The notes below the pieces were generated by a model. It was not told the DNA's origin. It saw only the letters and a program-made list of their open reading frames with translations, and ran no database searches. From Novosphingobium sp. RL4 (GTDB taxonomy: Bacteria; Pseudomonadota; Alphaproteobacteria; Sphingomonadales; Sphingomonadaceae): DNA of 64,000 nt. How positions within the stretch are numbered: position 1 is the stretch's first letter; every line of letters starts with the position of its first letter. Shown in pieces: positions 9,980 to 18,745 of this stretch. The stretch is taken from NCBI RefSeq assembly GCF_035658495.1, contig NZ_CP141944.1, positions 584,001 through 648,000 on the forward strand, given 5' to 3'. The translations under genes and the position numbers were made by a program.

Positions 9980-12295
9980 TCAATCGCCGTGCTTCTTTTC
10001 GCGGCGGGATTCGACCATGCCGGGGGCGATGAAGCCGATCGGGATCACTTCCATGGCCCGCTTCTTGAGTTCGCCCTTCATGCGCTCGTACTCGGCCTCC
10101 ATTTCCTCGGTCACGGTGGCGCGGCTGTCTTCGAGGGCGTCCTCGAAGTCCTCGCGGCGGACCTGCTCCACTTCGGCTCCGCGCTTGCGGATGGCGATGA
10201 GGCCGGCACGGCGCACCACGTCCTCGAGATCGGCGCCGGTGAAGCGCTCGGTCCGCGCGGCGATGTCATGCAGGGAGACGTCGTCCGCCAGCGGCATCCT
10301 GCCGGTGTGGATGCCGAGGATATGCTCGCGCCCGGCCTCGTCCGGGGTGCCGACATAGACCAGTTCGTCGAAGCGGCCCGGCCGCAGCAGCGCCGGATCG
10401 ACAAGGGCCGGGCGGTTGGTGGCGCCGATCAGCACGACCGATTGCAATTCCTCCATCCCGTCCATCTCGGCGAGGATCGTGTTGACCACGCGCGAGGTGA
10501 CTTGCGGTTCGCCGCCACCGCCGCCCATGCCGCGTGCGGGCACGAGGCTGTCGATCTCGTCGATGAAGATCACGCAGGGCGCGACCTGGCGGGCGCGGGC
10601 GAAGAGGCGGGCGATCTGCTGCTCGCTCTCGCCGTACCACTTCGAGAGGAGGTCGGACGATTTGATCGAGATGAAGTTGGCCTCGGCCTCCTTGGCAACG
10701 GCCTTGGCGAGCAGCGTCTTGCCGGTGCCGGGCGGGCCGTAGAGGAGGAAGCCCTTGGCCGGACGGATACCCAGCTTGTGGAAGGCTTCGGGCGTCTTGA
10801 GCGGAAGCTCGACGCCTTCCTTGAGCTTGAGTTGCGCTTCGTCCAGTCCGCCGATGTCGGCCCAGCCGATATTGGGAACCTGCACCATGACCTCGCGCAT
10901 GGCCGAAGGCTGGACGCGCTTGAGCGCGGCCACGAAGTCCTCGCGGATCACTTGCAGGTCTTCCAGCACTTCGGGCGGGATGGTGCGGGCCTCGAGGTCG
11001 AGCCGGGGCATGATCCGGCGCACCGCCTCGATCGCCGCTTCGCGGGCAAGTGCGGCCAGGTCGGCCCCGACGAAGCCGTGCGTGGTGCGGGCAAGCTCGC
11101 CCAGGTCCACCTTGTCGCCCAGCGGCATGCCGCGCGTGTGGATGCCGATGATCTCGCGGCGGCCGGCCTCGTCAGGGACGCCGATCACGATTTCGCGGTC
11201 GAAGCGGCCGGGACGGCGCAGTGCCTCGTCGATGGCATCGGGCCGGTTGGTGGCGGCGATGACGACGACGTGGGCGCGGCTGTTGAGCCCGTCCATCAGC
11301 GTGAGCAACTGGGCGACGAGGCGCTTTTCCGCCTCGCCGTGCACCTGGCTGCGCTTGGGCGCGATCGAATCGATCTCGTCGATGAAGATGATCGCGGGCG
11401 CGGCCTTGGTGGCTTCCTCGAAGACTTCGCGCAGCGCTTTCTCGCTCTCGCCATAGCCCGATCCCATGATCTCGGGACCGTTGATCGAGAAGAAGCTGGC
11501 CTCGCTCTCGTTCGCCACGGCCTGTGCCAGGCGGGTCTTGCCGGTGCCCGGCGGGCCGTGGAGCAGCACGCCCTTCGGCGGGGCGACGCCGAGGCGGGTG
11601 AACAGTTCGGGATAACGCAGCGGCAGTTCCACCATCTCGCGCAGCTGACGGATGGTGTCGCTCATGCCGCCGACGTCGTCATAGTTGACGTCGCCGCGGG
11701 CGTCGTGCGCTTCCTCGAAGGTCTCGCGCAGTTCCACTTCGGTGTTCTCGTCGATGTGGACGATGCCGCGCGGCGTCGTGGAGACGACGTTGAGGCGGAT
11801 CTGCGTCAGCGCATAGGCCGGCGCATTGAACATGCGGCGAAGCTGCGGGGGAATGTCCGCGACCTGCTGCTGGCCGGTGGTGGCGACGAGATCGCCCTGC
11901 ACCATCGGGCGCTGGAAGAAGTTGCGCTTGAGCGCGGCCGGGGGGCCCTGAAGGCGCATGTCCTTCTGGGCGGGGGCGAAGACCACGCGCTGCGCCGGGC
12001 GGGATTCGGCCTTGCGCACGGTAACGTGATCGCCCGAGCCGACTTCGGCATTGCCGCGCTGGAGGCCGTCGAGGCGGATGACTTCGAGGCCTTCGTCCTC
12101 GGCATAGGCGAGGACCGCGCGGGCGACAGTTACCGACTTGCCCGTCAATTCGAGTACGTCGCCTTCCATCGCGCCGATCGCCGAGAGCGAACCGCGCGAG
12201 AGGCGAGCGATGCCCTGGCCGCTCTCTTCCTGCCGGGCTGCCGCGACCTGCAGCTTCACCGTCCGTTCGTCGACATGGGTTGGGGCGTCCGCCAT
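9980..12295 (-). CDS. CDC48/p97-type AAA+ ATPase
   Basis: A protein of 771 aa with the full CDC48 architecture: an N domain (about residues 1-190, with the double-psi barrel start TVKLQVAAARQEESG) and two AAA modules, D1 and D2. Each module has Walker A GPPGTGKT, Walker B IIFIDEID or VIFIDEID, and the arginine-finger region RPGRFD. The archaeal/eukaryotic homologues unfold ubiquitin- or sequence-tagged proteins as hexamers. Bacterial copies are sporadic but recurrent in alphaproteobacteria, and their substrates are unknown to me. The start MADAPTHVDERTV is the only sensible ATG. A putative leader or small RNA lies upstream on the same strand. Confidence 0.93.
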   Translation of the reverse strand: MADAPTHVDERTVKLQVAAARQEESGQGIARLSRGSLSAIGAMEGDVLELTGKSVTVARAVLAYAEDEGLEVIRLDGLQRGNAEVGSGDHVTVRKAESRPAQRVVFAPAQKDMRLQGPPAALKRNFFQRPMVQGDLVATTGQQQVADIPPQLRRMFNAPAYALTQIRLNVVSTTPRGIVHIDENTEVELRETFEEAHDARGDVNYDDVGGMSDTIRQLREMVELPLRYPELFTRLGVAPPKGVLLHGPPGTGKTRLAQAVANESEASFFSINGPEIMGSGYGESEKALREVFEEATKAAPAIIFIDEIDSIAPKRSQVHGEAEKRLVAQLLTLMDGLNSRAHVVVIAATNRPDAIDEALRRPGRFDREIVIGVPDEAGRREIIGIHTRGMPLGDKVDLGELARTTHGFVGADLAALAREAAIEAVRRIMPRLDLEARTIPPEVLEDLQVIREDFVAALKRVQPSAMREVMVQVPNIGWADIGGLDEAQLKLKEGVELPLKTPEAFHKLGIRPAKGFLLYGPPGTGKTLLAKAVAKEAEANFISIKSSDLLSKWYGESEQQIARLFARARQVAPCVIFIDEIDSLVPARGMGGGGGEPQVTSRVVNTILAEMDGMEELQSVVLIGATNRPALVDPALLRPGRFDELVYVGTPDEAGREHILGIHTGRMPLADDVSLHDIAARTERFTGADLEDVVRRAGLIAIRKRGAEVEQVRREDFEDALEDSRATVTEEMEAEYERMKGELKKRAMEVIPIGFIAPGMVESRREKKHGD

Positions 12296-12454
12296 GGGTG
12301 TCCTTTCCGTGCTCCCGGTTCCGACGCCGCGCCGGTTCGCGCGGGCCGTCCGGGATGTGGATTGGAACTAGGTATCGGCTTCCCGGATTTCAAACCAACC
12401 CGTGCCCGTTGCGGATGTTTCCGGTAGGCGCGCCTGAGAACGTTGTTCTCATCA

Positions 12455-12523
12455 AGGCAAAAAGAAGGCCCGGGCGTTGCCGACCGGGCCGTGAAAGTTT
12501 TGGGAGAGGATGCCTGAAAGGCA
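12455..12523 (-). ncRNA. Candidate small RNA or CDC48 leader with intrinsic terminator
   Basis: On the minus strand a promoter-like pair, TTGCAC (12557-12552) and CATACA (12534-12529), is separated by exactly 17 bases. The predicted transcript starts near 12523 with a small hairpin (TGCCT ttc AGGCA), then a C-rich unpaired stretch TCCTCTCCC that could pair with Shine-Dalgarno sequences. It ends in a 7-bp G/C stem (12467-12473 with 12484-12490) followed by TTCTTTTT. The length would be about 68 nt. It could be an independent sRNA or an attenuated leader of the CDC48 gene, whose start is 160 bases downstream. All of this is inference from sequence signals. Confidence 0.35.
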
Positions 12524-12685
12524 GTGTCTGTATGACCCGAATCAGGCTTTTGTGCAAGTGCGAAAACACAAAAGAACGGTTGCAAACGGTGCAACCATGG
12601 TTGCGCAGGGCGTAACTACACGGGGTAATCAATGACTGAATCAATAAAAACAACATCTTAGAACATGAACTGCGCTTCGGCTTAT

Positions 12686-12705
12686 CCTTGACGCAATCGT
12701 CAAGG
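12686..12705. promoter_or_regulatory. Inverted repeat, possible operator
   Basis: CCTTGACG caat CGTCAAGG is a perfect 8-bp inverted repeat in the otherwise gene-free stretch between the CDC48-like gene and the universal stress gene. No regulator can be assigned. Confidence 0.4.
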
Positions 12706-12811
12706 CGATGTGGATCGCCGGAGCGCTGCAAACGTTGACTGTTGCGGTGCGGAATTTCCTGTCCTTGCTAAGTATCTGATCCGAAAAGCCTGAATTGCCG
12801 TAATGGGAAAG

Positions 12812-12846
12812 CAAAAGGCGCCGGTGACCGGCACCGACGCCCTTTT
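12812..12846 (-). terminator. Terminator of the universal stress gene
   Basis: Arms GGCGCCGGTG and CACCGACGCC (one wobble pair) around accgg, with A-rich and T-rich flanks. It lies about 40 bases downstream of the minus-strand stress gene. Confidence 0.75.
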
Positions 12847-12884
12847 CCAGAGGACATATGGCCGGGACGTGCCCGGCAGGCGGA

Positions 12885-13667
12885 TCAGTGCGAGAACAGG
12901 ACCGCGGGCGCGCTCGCTTCCGAAAGGAAATAGGCGGTGACGCCGCCGAACAGGAATTCGCGCAGCCTGCTCTTGCCGTAAGCGCCCATCACCAGCAGTT
13001 CCGCGTGGGACTGGTTCACGGCGACGGCGAGGGTTTCCTCGGTCGAGCCGCGCCTTTCGTGCTCCTCGTATTCGGCGTGGATGCCGTTTCGCGAGAGATA
13101 GCGCAGCGCGTCCGTGGCCGGGAAGCCGCCGGTCTTCTCGATCACCGTCACCAGTTTCACGGCATCGCAGCCCTGAAGCAGCGGAACCGCCGCCTTGAGC
13201 GCGCTTGCAGACTGTTCGCCGCCGTCCCAGGCGATGCAGGCGCGGCGGATCGGCAGGGAGAGCGTGTGGCCCTCGGGCAGGGCGAGCACCGGTGCGCGGG
13301 AGACCATCGCCAGTTGTCCGGCGATCCCGCTCGACCGCGAGACCACCACCAGGTCGGAAAGACGCGCCGCTCCGGCAAGGGCGGGAACCGGGTCTTCCTC
13401 GCTGCGGATCACTTCGAAGGGGATATCGCCGCGGGTCAGCCGCGCCTCGATCGCTTCGGCGGCGGCGTCATCCTCGCCCCGCGCCTTGTCGAGCGCTTCG
13501 GAAATGACGTAGCTGCCGCCCATCGGGTCCATGGCGATATAGCGTGAAACCGGGGTATCGACGAGCACCGTGAGATGACCGCCGAGATTGCGGGCGAGTT
13601 CGACCGCGGCGGCGATGCGGGCGTCGCTGTCGGGCTTGCGGTCGGCGTTCACGAGTATCGAGCGCAT
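12885..13667 (-). CDS. Universal stress protein, tandem Usp domains
   Basis: A protein of 260 aa with two UspA-fold domains. The first (about residues 1-135) has a degenerate nucleotide site. The second (about 145-260) ends with the ATP-binding signature MGAYGKSRLREFLFGGVT, close to the G-2x-G-9x-G(S/T) pattern. Such proteins accumulate in starvation and other stresses; the biochemical role is generally unclear. The start ATG at 13667 is preceded by GGGAGAA. Single gene with its own terminator. Confidence 0.88.
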   Translation of the reverse strand: MRSILVNADRKPDSDARIAAAVELARNLGGHLTVLVDTPVSRYIAMDPMGGSYVISEALDKARGEDDAAAEAIEARLTRGDIPFEVIRSEEDPVPALAGAARLSDLVVVSRSSGIAGQLAMVSRAPVLALPEGHTLSLPIRRACIAWDGGEQSASALKAAVPLLQGCDAVKLVTVIEKTGGFPATDALRYLSRNGIHAEYEEHERRGSTEETLAVAVNQSHAELLVMGAYGKSRLREFLFGGVTAYFLSEASAPAVLFSH

Positions 13668-13730
13668 GGTAATTCTCCCGTTGTCTGCCGGCCAAGGTAT
13701 CGCAAGGTCATGGAATTGCCATGACGAAGA

Positions 13731-14624
13731 TCAAAAACTCCGAGGATGCGGAAGGGTTTCGATCGAGAGGCGGGCAGCGCGCTCGAACAGGTCCAGGATC
13801 ACGGGCTCGCGCTCGCGGGTGCGGATCGCGGCTTCGAAATGAACGTGATGCGCAGGGCGGGGCAGGACTTCGACAAGCGTGCCGCGCTCCAGTTCGTCGC
13901 GCACCATGGTCTCCGGCAGCACGGCCGCGCCCCGGCCCCGCGCGACGATCTCGATCAGCATCCGCACGTTGTTGCAGGTGTGGAGCGCGCCGGGCGTGAT
14001 CCCCTGCTCCTCCAGCGTGGACAGCGTGACGCCGTGAAGCGGGGAATGGTCCGGGAGCGACCAGACCGGGACGGCCGCCTCGAACTTGCCGGACGCCGCA
14101 GTGGCAGGACTGGCCGCCCAGACCAGTTCGACCGAACCGATCGGCGCGGTGCGCAGGCCGGGGCTGGCCACCGGCCCCGCCAGGAACACGATGTCCCGCG
14201 TGCCCGCCAGCAGTTGCTGCAGAAGCCGGGCGGTGAGGTCCAGCTCTATCTCCAGCGTCACGCCGGGGCGCTCGCGTTCGATCGCGCCGATGAAGTCCGG
14301 CAGGCAGCTTGCCGCCGCGATCTCGCCCGAGCCGATCCGCACGGTGCCGGTGGCGCCCGCGAAGTCGCTGGCATCGAGCAGGGCGCGTTCGAGGCCCTGC
14401 CGCAGCGGCTCGCAATCCTGCACGAGACGGCGGCCGCGCGCGGTCAGCACCATGCGGCGCCCGTCACGTTGGAACAGGGGTACGCCAAGCTGCTCCTCGA
14501 TCTCGCGCACGCGGGCGGAAATGGCGGGCTGGGTGGTATTGAGTCTTTGTGCCGCACCTGCGAACGTGCCGAGCCGATCGATCCACATCAGCGTTTCAAG
14601 GTGAAAGAGGGCGATACGTTTCAT
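13731..14624 (-). CDS. LysR-family transcriptional regulator
   Basis: A protein of 297 aa. The N-terminal winged helix-turn-helix is textbook LysR (LMWIDRLGTFAGAAQRLNTTQPAISARVREIEEQLG region, residues about 10-45), and the remainder is the two-lobed periplasmic-binding-like effector domain. It is divergent from the CoA-transferase operon, with 86 bases between the two starts. LysR proteins commonly control the divergent neighbour with a small-molecule intermediate as coinducer, so regulation of the CoA transferase is the natural inference. Confidence 0.9.
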   Translation of the reverse strand: MKRIALFHLETLMWIDRLGTFAGAAQRLNTTQPAISARVREIEEQLGVPLFQRDGRRMVLTARGRRLVQDCEPLRQGLERALLDASDFAGATGTVRIGSGEIAAASCLPDFIGAIERERPGVTLEIELDLTARLLQQLLAGTRDIVFLAGPVASPGLRTAPIGSVELVWAASPATAASGKFEAAVPVWSLPDHSPLHGVTLSTLEEQGITPGALHTCNNVRMLIEIVARGRGAAVLPETMVRDELERGTLVEVLPRPAHHVHFEAAIRTREREPVILDLFERAARLSIETLPHPRSF

Positions 14625-14633
14625 AAGCGTGAA

Positions 14634-14649
14634 TTATCGCTTCCGATAA
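14634..14649. promoter_or_regulatory. Palindrome in the LysR/CoA-transferase divergent promoter
   Basis: TTATCG cttc CGATAA, a perfect 6-bp inverted repeat 9 bases upstream of the lysR start, is followed by a partial repeat (caatcgctattcg). It is a plausible LysR recognition site. Confidence 0.5.
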
Positions 14650-14710
14650 AAAACAATCGCTATTCGTAATGGGAATGGCTGTCTAGGTTCGCTCCAAACG
14701 GGAGAATTTC

Positions 14711-15418
14711 ATGAACAAGATCTATCCCAGCGCCGCGGCGGCGCTGGACGGACTGCTCAAGGACGGGCTGCTCATCGCCGCCGGGGGCTTCGGCCTTTGC
14801 GGCATCCCCGAGCGCCTGCTGGATGCCCTGCGTGATTCCGGTGTGAAGGACCTGACTTTCGCCTCCAACAACGCCGGGATCGACAACGAAGGCATCGGCA
14901 AGCTGCTGCGCACCCGGCAGGTGAAGAAGATGATCTCGTCCTACGTGGGCGAGAACAAGGAGTTCGAACGCCAGTTCCTCTCGGGCGAACTGGAAGTCGA
15001 ATTCTGCCCGCAGGGCACGCTGGCCGAACGCATGCGCGCCGGCGGCGCCGGCATTCCCGGCTTCTACACCAAGACTGGCGTCGGCACGCAAGTGGCCGAG
15101 GGCAAGGAAGTGAAGGTCTTCCGGGGTGAGGAATATATCCTCGAGGAAGGCATCTTCGCCGACCTTTCGATCGTGAAGGCGTGGAAGGCGGATGAGACCG
15201 GCAACGTCGTGTTCCGCAAGACCGCGCGCAATTTCAACGTGCCTGCCGCCACGTGCGGCAAGGTCTGCGTGGTCGAGGTGGAGGAGATCGTCCCCACCGG
15301 CTCGCTCGACCCGGACGGCATTCACCTGCCCGGCGTCTTCGTCCAGCGCCTCGTGCTGGGCGCGCCTTACGACAAGAAGATCGAATTCATGACGACCCGC
15401 GAGAGGGAGACCGCCTGA
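14711..15418 (+). CDS. 3-oxoacid CoA-transferase, subunit A
   Basis: A protein of 235 aa of CoA-transferase family I, alpha subunit. The nucleotide-loop region [13 protein letters not shown] (about residues 25-37) and [17 protein letters not shown] are characteristic of succinyl-CoA:3-ketoacid (SCOT) and acetoacetate CoA-transferases. It moves CoA between an acyl-CoA donor and a 3-oxo acid as a heteromer with subunit B. The stop codon overlaps the start of subunit B (TGATG), showing translational coupling. RBS GGGAG precedes the ATG. Confidence 0.93.
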   Translation: MNKIYPSAAAALDGLLKDGLLIAAGGFGLCGIPERLLDALRDSGVKDLTFASNNAGIDNEGIGKLLRTRQVKKMISSYVGENKEFERQFLSGELEVEFCPQGTLAERMRAGGAGIPGFYTKTGVGTQVAEGKEVKVFRGEEYILEEGIFADLSIVKAWKADETGNVVFRKTARNFNVPAATCGKVCVVEVEEIVPTGSLDPDGIHLPGVFVQRLVLGAPYDKKIEFMTTRERETA

Positions 15419-16068
15419 TGTCCCAAGACACTAAAGGCTGGAGCAGAGACGAAATGGCCGCCCGCGCGGCGAAGGAGCTTCAGGACGGGTTCTACGTGAA
15501 CCTCGGCATCGGCATCCCGACCCTGGTGGCGAACCATGTGCCCACCGGCATGACCGTGACGCTGCAGTCGGAAAACGGAATGCTCGGCATCGGGCCGTTT
15601 CCCTATGCCGATGAAGTCGATCCCGACCTTATCAACGCGGGCAAGCAGACGGTGAGCGAACTGCCACAGTCGGCCTATTTCGACAGCGCCACCAGCTTCG
15701 GCATGATCCGCGGCGGCCATATCGATCTGGCTGTGCTGGGCGCGATGGAGATCGCCGAGAACGGCGACATCGCCAACTGGATGATCCCCGGCAAGATGAT
15801 CAAGGGCATGGGCGGCGCGATGGATCTCGTGGCCGGCGTGAAGAAGATCATCGTCGTCATGGAGCACAACGCGAAGAACGGCGATCCCAAGTTCATCCCG
15901 GCTTGCACCCTGCCGCTGACCGGCAAGAACGTGGTCGACATGATCGTCACCGACCTTGCCGTGTTCCAGCGGGTGGACCACCAGAGCCCGTTCCGGCTGA
16001 TCGAACTGGCACCGGGCGTGACGGCCGATGAAGTCGCCGCTAAGACCACGGCGCATTATGTGACTTGA
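15418..16068 (+). CDS. 3-oxoacid CoA-transferase, subunit B
   Basis: A protein of 216 aa, the beta subunit of the same enzyme. It carries the catalytic-glutamate signature S-E-N-G-M-L-G (about residues 57-63), whose Glu forms the acyl-glutamyl/CoA thioester, and the G-I-G-I-P-T loop upstream. The start ATG overlaps the stop of subunit A. The pair probably serves ketone-body or branched/aromatic 3-oxoacid metabolism under the LysR regulator; the exact substrate cannot be read. Confidence 0.93.
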   Translation: MSQDTKGWSRDEMAARAAKELQDGFYVNLGIGIPTLVANHVPTGMTVTLQSENGMLGIGPFPYADEVDPDLINAGKQTVSELPQSAYFDSATSFGMIRGGHIDLAVLGAMEIAENGDIANWMIPGKMIKGMGGAMDLVAGVKKIIVVMEHNAKNGDPKFIPACTLPLTGKNVVDMIVTDLAVFQRVDHQSPFRLIELAPGVTADEVAAKTTAHYVT

Positions 16069-16083
16069 GAGTCGCGGTGCCGC

Positions 16084-16106
16084 AAAATCCGCCCTCGGCG
16101 GATTTT
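16084..16106 (+). terminator. Terminator after the CoA-transferase operon
   Basis: AAAATCCGCC ctc GGCGGATTTT is a perfect 10-bp stem with a 3-base loop ending in four T. It separates the CoA-transferase genes from the glutathione S-transferase gene. Confidence 0.8.
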
Positions 16107-16126
16107 CAAACAGAGGAGAGTTCCGG

Positions 16127-16813
16127 ATGGCTTACACACTGATTACCGCCAATCGGAACTACTCCAGCTGGTCACTGCGGCCCTGGGTGCTGATGAAGGC
16201 GCTGGGGATCGATTTCACCGATCGGATCGAGCCCTTCACCGCCCCCGCCAATTACGAGGCCTTCCGCAGCTTCTCGCCTACCGGGCAGGTTCCGGCGCTG
16301 GTCGACGGCGAACGGACGGTGTGGGATTCGCTGGGCATCACCCTCTATCTGGCCGACCGCCACCCCGGCGTCTGGCCCGCCGACGATGCCGCGCGCGCCT
16401 TCGCGCAATGCGCGGTGGCCGAGATGCACGGCGGCTTCTCCGCCCTGCGCAACGACTGCACGATGAACGTCGGCGTGCGGGTCCGGCCCAAGGCGATGCG
16501 TCCGGAACTGGTGCGCGACGTTGCCCGCCTGCGCGAAATCTTCGGCGAGGGCCTGTCCCGTTTCGGTGGGCCATGGTTGGCGGGGGACAGCTTCACCGCG
16601 CTAGATGCGTTCTTCGCGCCGGTCGCCTTCCGCATCCGCACTTATGGCCTTGATGTCGGCACCTGCCAGGTCTGGGTCGATGCCGTGCTCGAACATCCGG
16701 CGATGAAGCAGTGGGAAGCCGAAGCGCTGGGCGAGGCATGGCGCGAGGAAGGCCACGAAGCGGAACTCGCCGGTTGCGGCGAAGTCATCGCGGATTATCG
16801 GAACGGGGCCTGA
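16127..16813 (+). CDS. Glutathione S-transferase family protein
   Basis: A protein of 228 aa. The thioredoxin-like N-domain starts YTLITANRNYSSWSLRPWVLMKAL, with the catalytic Ser in the SSWS motif region as in zeta/MAI-like GSTs, and cis-Pro (TGQVPALV). The Glu-Arg/Asp-Ser pair (WDSLGITLYLADRHP) binds the glutathione gamma-glutamyl end. An all-helical C-domain follows. The substrate is unknown. RBS GAGGAGAG is 8 bases before the ATG. It is followed 4 bases later by the epimerase gene, so the two are probably co-transcribed. Confidence 0.9.
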   Translation: MAYTLITANRNYSSWSLRPWVLMKALGIDFTDRIEPFTAPANYEAFRSFSPTGQVPALVDGERTVWDSLGITLYLADRHPGVWPADDAARAFAQCAVAEMHGGFSALRNDCTMNVGVRVRPKAMRPELVRDVARLREIFGEGLSRFGGPWLAGDSFTALDAFFAPVAFRIRTYGLDVGTCQVWVDAVLEHPAMKQWEAEALGEAWREEGHEAELAGCGEVIADYRNGA

Positions 16814-16817
16814 TCCC

Positions 16818-17774
16818 ATGCGCGTCCTGCTGACCGGATCGTCCGGCTGGCTGGGCCGACACCTTGCGGCCCTGCTGGCCTCGCATGGCCACGAAGTCAT
16901 CGGGCTCGACGTCGTGCCCGGTGCGCATACCCGAATCGTCGGCTCGGTGGCGGATCGCGCTCTCGTGTTCCAGACGATTGCGCATCATGCCATCGAGGCG
17001 GTGATTCACGCAGGCGCGCTGCACAAGCCCGATATCGTGCGCAATCCGCGGCAGGCCTTCATCGACACCAACGTCACCGGCACGCTCAACCTGCTGGAAG
17101 CGGCAGCGGGTGCGGGGCACAGGCGCTTCCTCTTCACTTCCACCACTTCGCTGATGGTCCGCGCCGACGTGCGCGCAGGGGCCGGCGCCGAGGGGGCCTG
17201 GTGGATGGACGAGGACTTCGGCCCGGTGGAACCGCGCAACGTCTATGGCGCCACGAAGCTGGCGGCCGAGAACCTGTGCCGCGTCGTCTCTCGCGATAGC
17301 GGCATGGCGGTGGCGATCCTGCGCACCGGGCGTTTCTTCCCGGAGGACGACGATACCCACGCGGTGCCTTCCGGGCCGAACCTCAAGGCGAACGAACTGC
17401 TGAACCGCCGTCTCACCGTGGAGGATGCGGCGCTCGCCCACCTCGCCGCGCTGGAGCGGATCGAGGGTTGCGAGACATTCGTGCTTTCCGCGCCGCCGCC
17501 GTTCGTGCGCGCCGATGCGGCGGAACTGGCCCGCGATGCCCGCGCCGTGATCGCGCGCTATTACCCCGATGCGGCGGAGCTATACGCCCGGCGCGGCTGG
17601 GTGCTGCCGGAGCGGATCGAGCGGGTCTACGATCCCGCCAAGGCCCGGCGCCTGATCGGCTGGCGGGCCGGGACGGACTTTGCAGCGGTGCTGGAAGCTC
17701 TGCGCTCCGGCGATCCCTTGCCCTATGTGCATGATCCCGAATGGATATCCCCGGTGCTCGGACAGGAAGGATAA
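16818..17774 (+). CDS. NAD(P)-dependent epimerase/dehydratase
   Basis: A protein of 318 aa of the extended short-chain dehydrogenase fold. The Rossmann motif is LLTGSSGWLGRHLA (residues 3-16), and the catalytic region has S-T-T-S and Y-G-A-T-K (YxxxK). Relatives act on nucleotide sugars; the substrate here is not evident. It starts 4 bases after the GST stop. Confidence 0.88.
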   Translation: MRVLLTGSSGWLGRHLAALLASHGHEVIGLDVVPGAHTRIVGSVADRALVFQTIAHHAIEAVIHAGALHKPDIVRNPRQAFIDTNVTGTLNLLEAAAGAGHRRFLFTSTTSLMVRADVRAGAGAEGAWWMDEDFGPVEPRNVYGATKLAAENLCRVVSRDSGMAVAILRTGRFFPEDDDTHAVPSGPNLKANELLNRRLTVEDAALAHLAALERIEGCETFVLSAPPPFVRADAAELARDARAVIARYYPDAAELYARRGWVLPERIERVYDPAKARRLIGWRAGTDFAAVLEALRSGDPLPYVHDPEWISPVLGQEG

Positions 17775-17847
17775 GCGCGGCCGTCTTGCGGCGGTCATGG
17801 CGATACCCCATGTTCCCAGCCTGAATCCGAACAGGAGAGACTTCCCT

Positions 17848-18396
17848 ATGGCCGCCGATATCACCGCAATCCCGCTGACCCGCATCGACGGCAGCGCCGA
17901 CAGTCTCGCCAATCACGAGGGCAAGGTGCTGCTCGTGGTCAACGTCGCCTCGAAGTGCGGGTTGACCCCGCAGTACGAAGGCCTCGAAAAGCTCTACTCG
18001 GATTACAAGGCGCAGGGTCTCGAAGTGCTCGGCTTCCCTGCCAACGATTTCGGTGCGCAGGAACCCGGCACGGACGAGGAGATCGTCGAATTCTGCCAGC
18101 TCAACTACGGCGTCTCGTTCCCGCTCTTCACCAAGGCCGACGTTACCGGCGAAGCCAAGCAGCCGCTCTATGCCGCGCTGACCGAGGCGGTTCCCACCAA
18201 GCAGGGCGATGTCGAAGGCATGAAGGAGCGCTTCAAGGGCTACGGAATGACTCCGAACGACGATCCCGAAGTGCTGTGGAACTTCGAGAAGTTCCTGATC
18301 TCGCGCGATGGCGAAGTCGTCGGCCGCTTTGCGCCGGGCACCGCGCCGCAGGACCCGCTGCTGGTCGATGCGATCGAGGCTGAACTGAACAGGTAA
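17848..18396 (+). CDS. Glutathione peroxidase
   Basis: A protein of 182 aa of the thioredoxin-fold glutathione peroxidase family. The peroxidatic Cys is in NVASKCGLT, followed by LGFPANDFGAQEPG (Gln of the catalytic triad) and a later W-N-F-x-K-F (VLWNFEKFL) with the triad Trp. It has Cys, not selenocysteine. It reduces hydroperoxides, probably with thioredoxin as reductant in bacteria. RBS CAGGAGAG precedes ATG 17848; longer in-frame extensions run through non-coding sequence. Confidence 0.93.
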   Translation: MAADITAIPLTRIDGSADSLANHEGKVLLVVNVASKCGLTPQYEGLEKLYSDYKAQGLEVLGFPANDFGAQEPGTDEEIVEFCQLNYGVSFPLFTKADVTGEAKQPLYAALTEAVPTKQGDVEGMKERFKGYGMTPNDDPEVLWNFEKFLISRDGEVVGRFAPGTAPQDPLLVDAIEAELNR

Positions 18397-18405
18397 GGCG
18401 ATACG

Positions 18406-18460
18406 GGGCGAGCCCGTCCGGCGCCATGGCCGCGGCGCCGGGCGGGCTCGCCCGTTTTTT
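18406..18460 (+). terminator. Long-stem terminator of the glutathione peroxidase gene
   Basis: Arms of 20 bases (18406-18425 and 18434-18453) pair with a single G-T wobble, followed by CGTTTTTTCC. It begins about 10 bases after the stop codon. Confidence 0.92.
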
Positions 18461-18499
18461 CCGGCAGAGGTACCGGCGGCGGCGTTACATCCCGCGGCG

Positions 18500-18745
18500 T
18501 TACATTCCGATGCCGAGCGCGCGTCCGATGAAGATCAGCACGATCGCGCCGATCACCGAGGCGAGGCAGCCGGCGCGCTGGAAGTCGGCGCTGCCGCGCG
18601 TGGTCACGAGACCGGCGACGAGCGAGCCGCCGATGCCCAGCAGGATCGTGGCGAGCCAGGTCATCGGCACCGCGCCGGGATAGAAGTAACGCGCCAGCAC
18701 GCCGATGATGAGCCCGCTGATGATGGCGCCGATGATGTTGAACAT
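18500..18745 (-). CDS. GlsB/YeaQ/YmgE-family stress membrane protein
   Basis: A protein of 81 aa that is nearly all membrane segments: three hydrophobic helices with glycine-rich packing motifs (IIGAIISGLIIGVLARYFYPG, then LATILLGIGGSLVAGL, then VIGAIVLIFIGRAL). This is the conserved pattern of the YeaQ/transglycosylase-associated family, small inner-membrane proteins induced by stress in many proteobacteria; the mechanism is unknown. The start is at ATG 18745; the stop TAA is at 18502-18500. Confidence 0.87.
   Translation of the reverse strand: MFNIIGAIISGLIIGVLARYFYPGAVPMTWLATILLGIGGSLVAGLVTTRGSADFQRAGCLASVIGAIVLIFIGRALGIGM

Noticed and set aside
9848..12427. Long plus-strand frame opposite the CDC48-like gene
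   Set aside because: Antisense shadow; the CDC48 motifs on the minus strand are complete.
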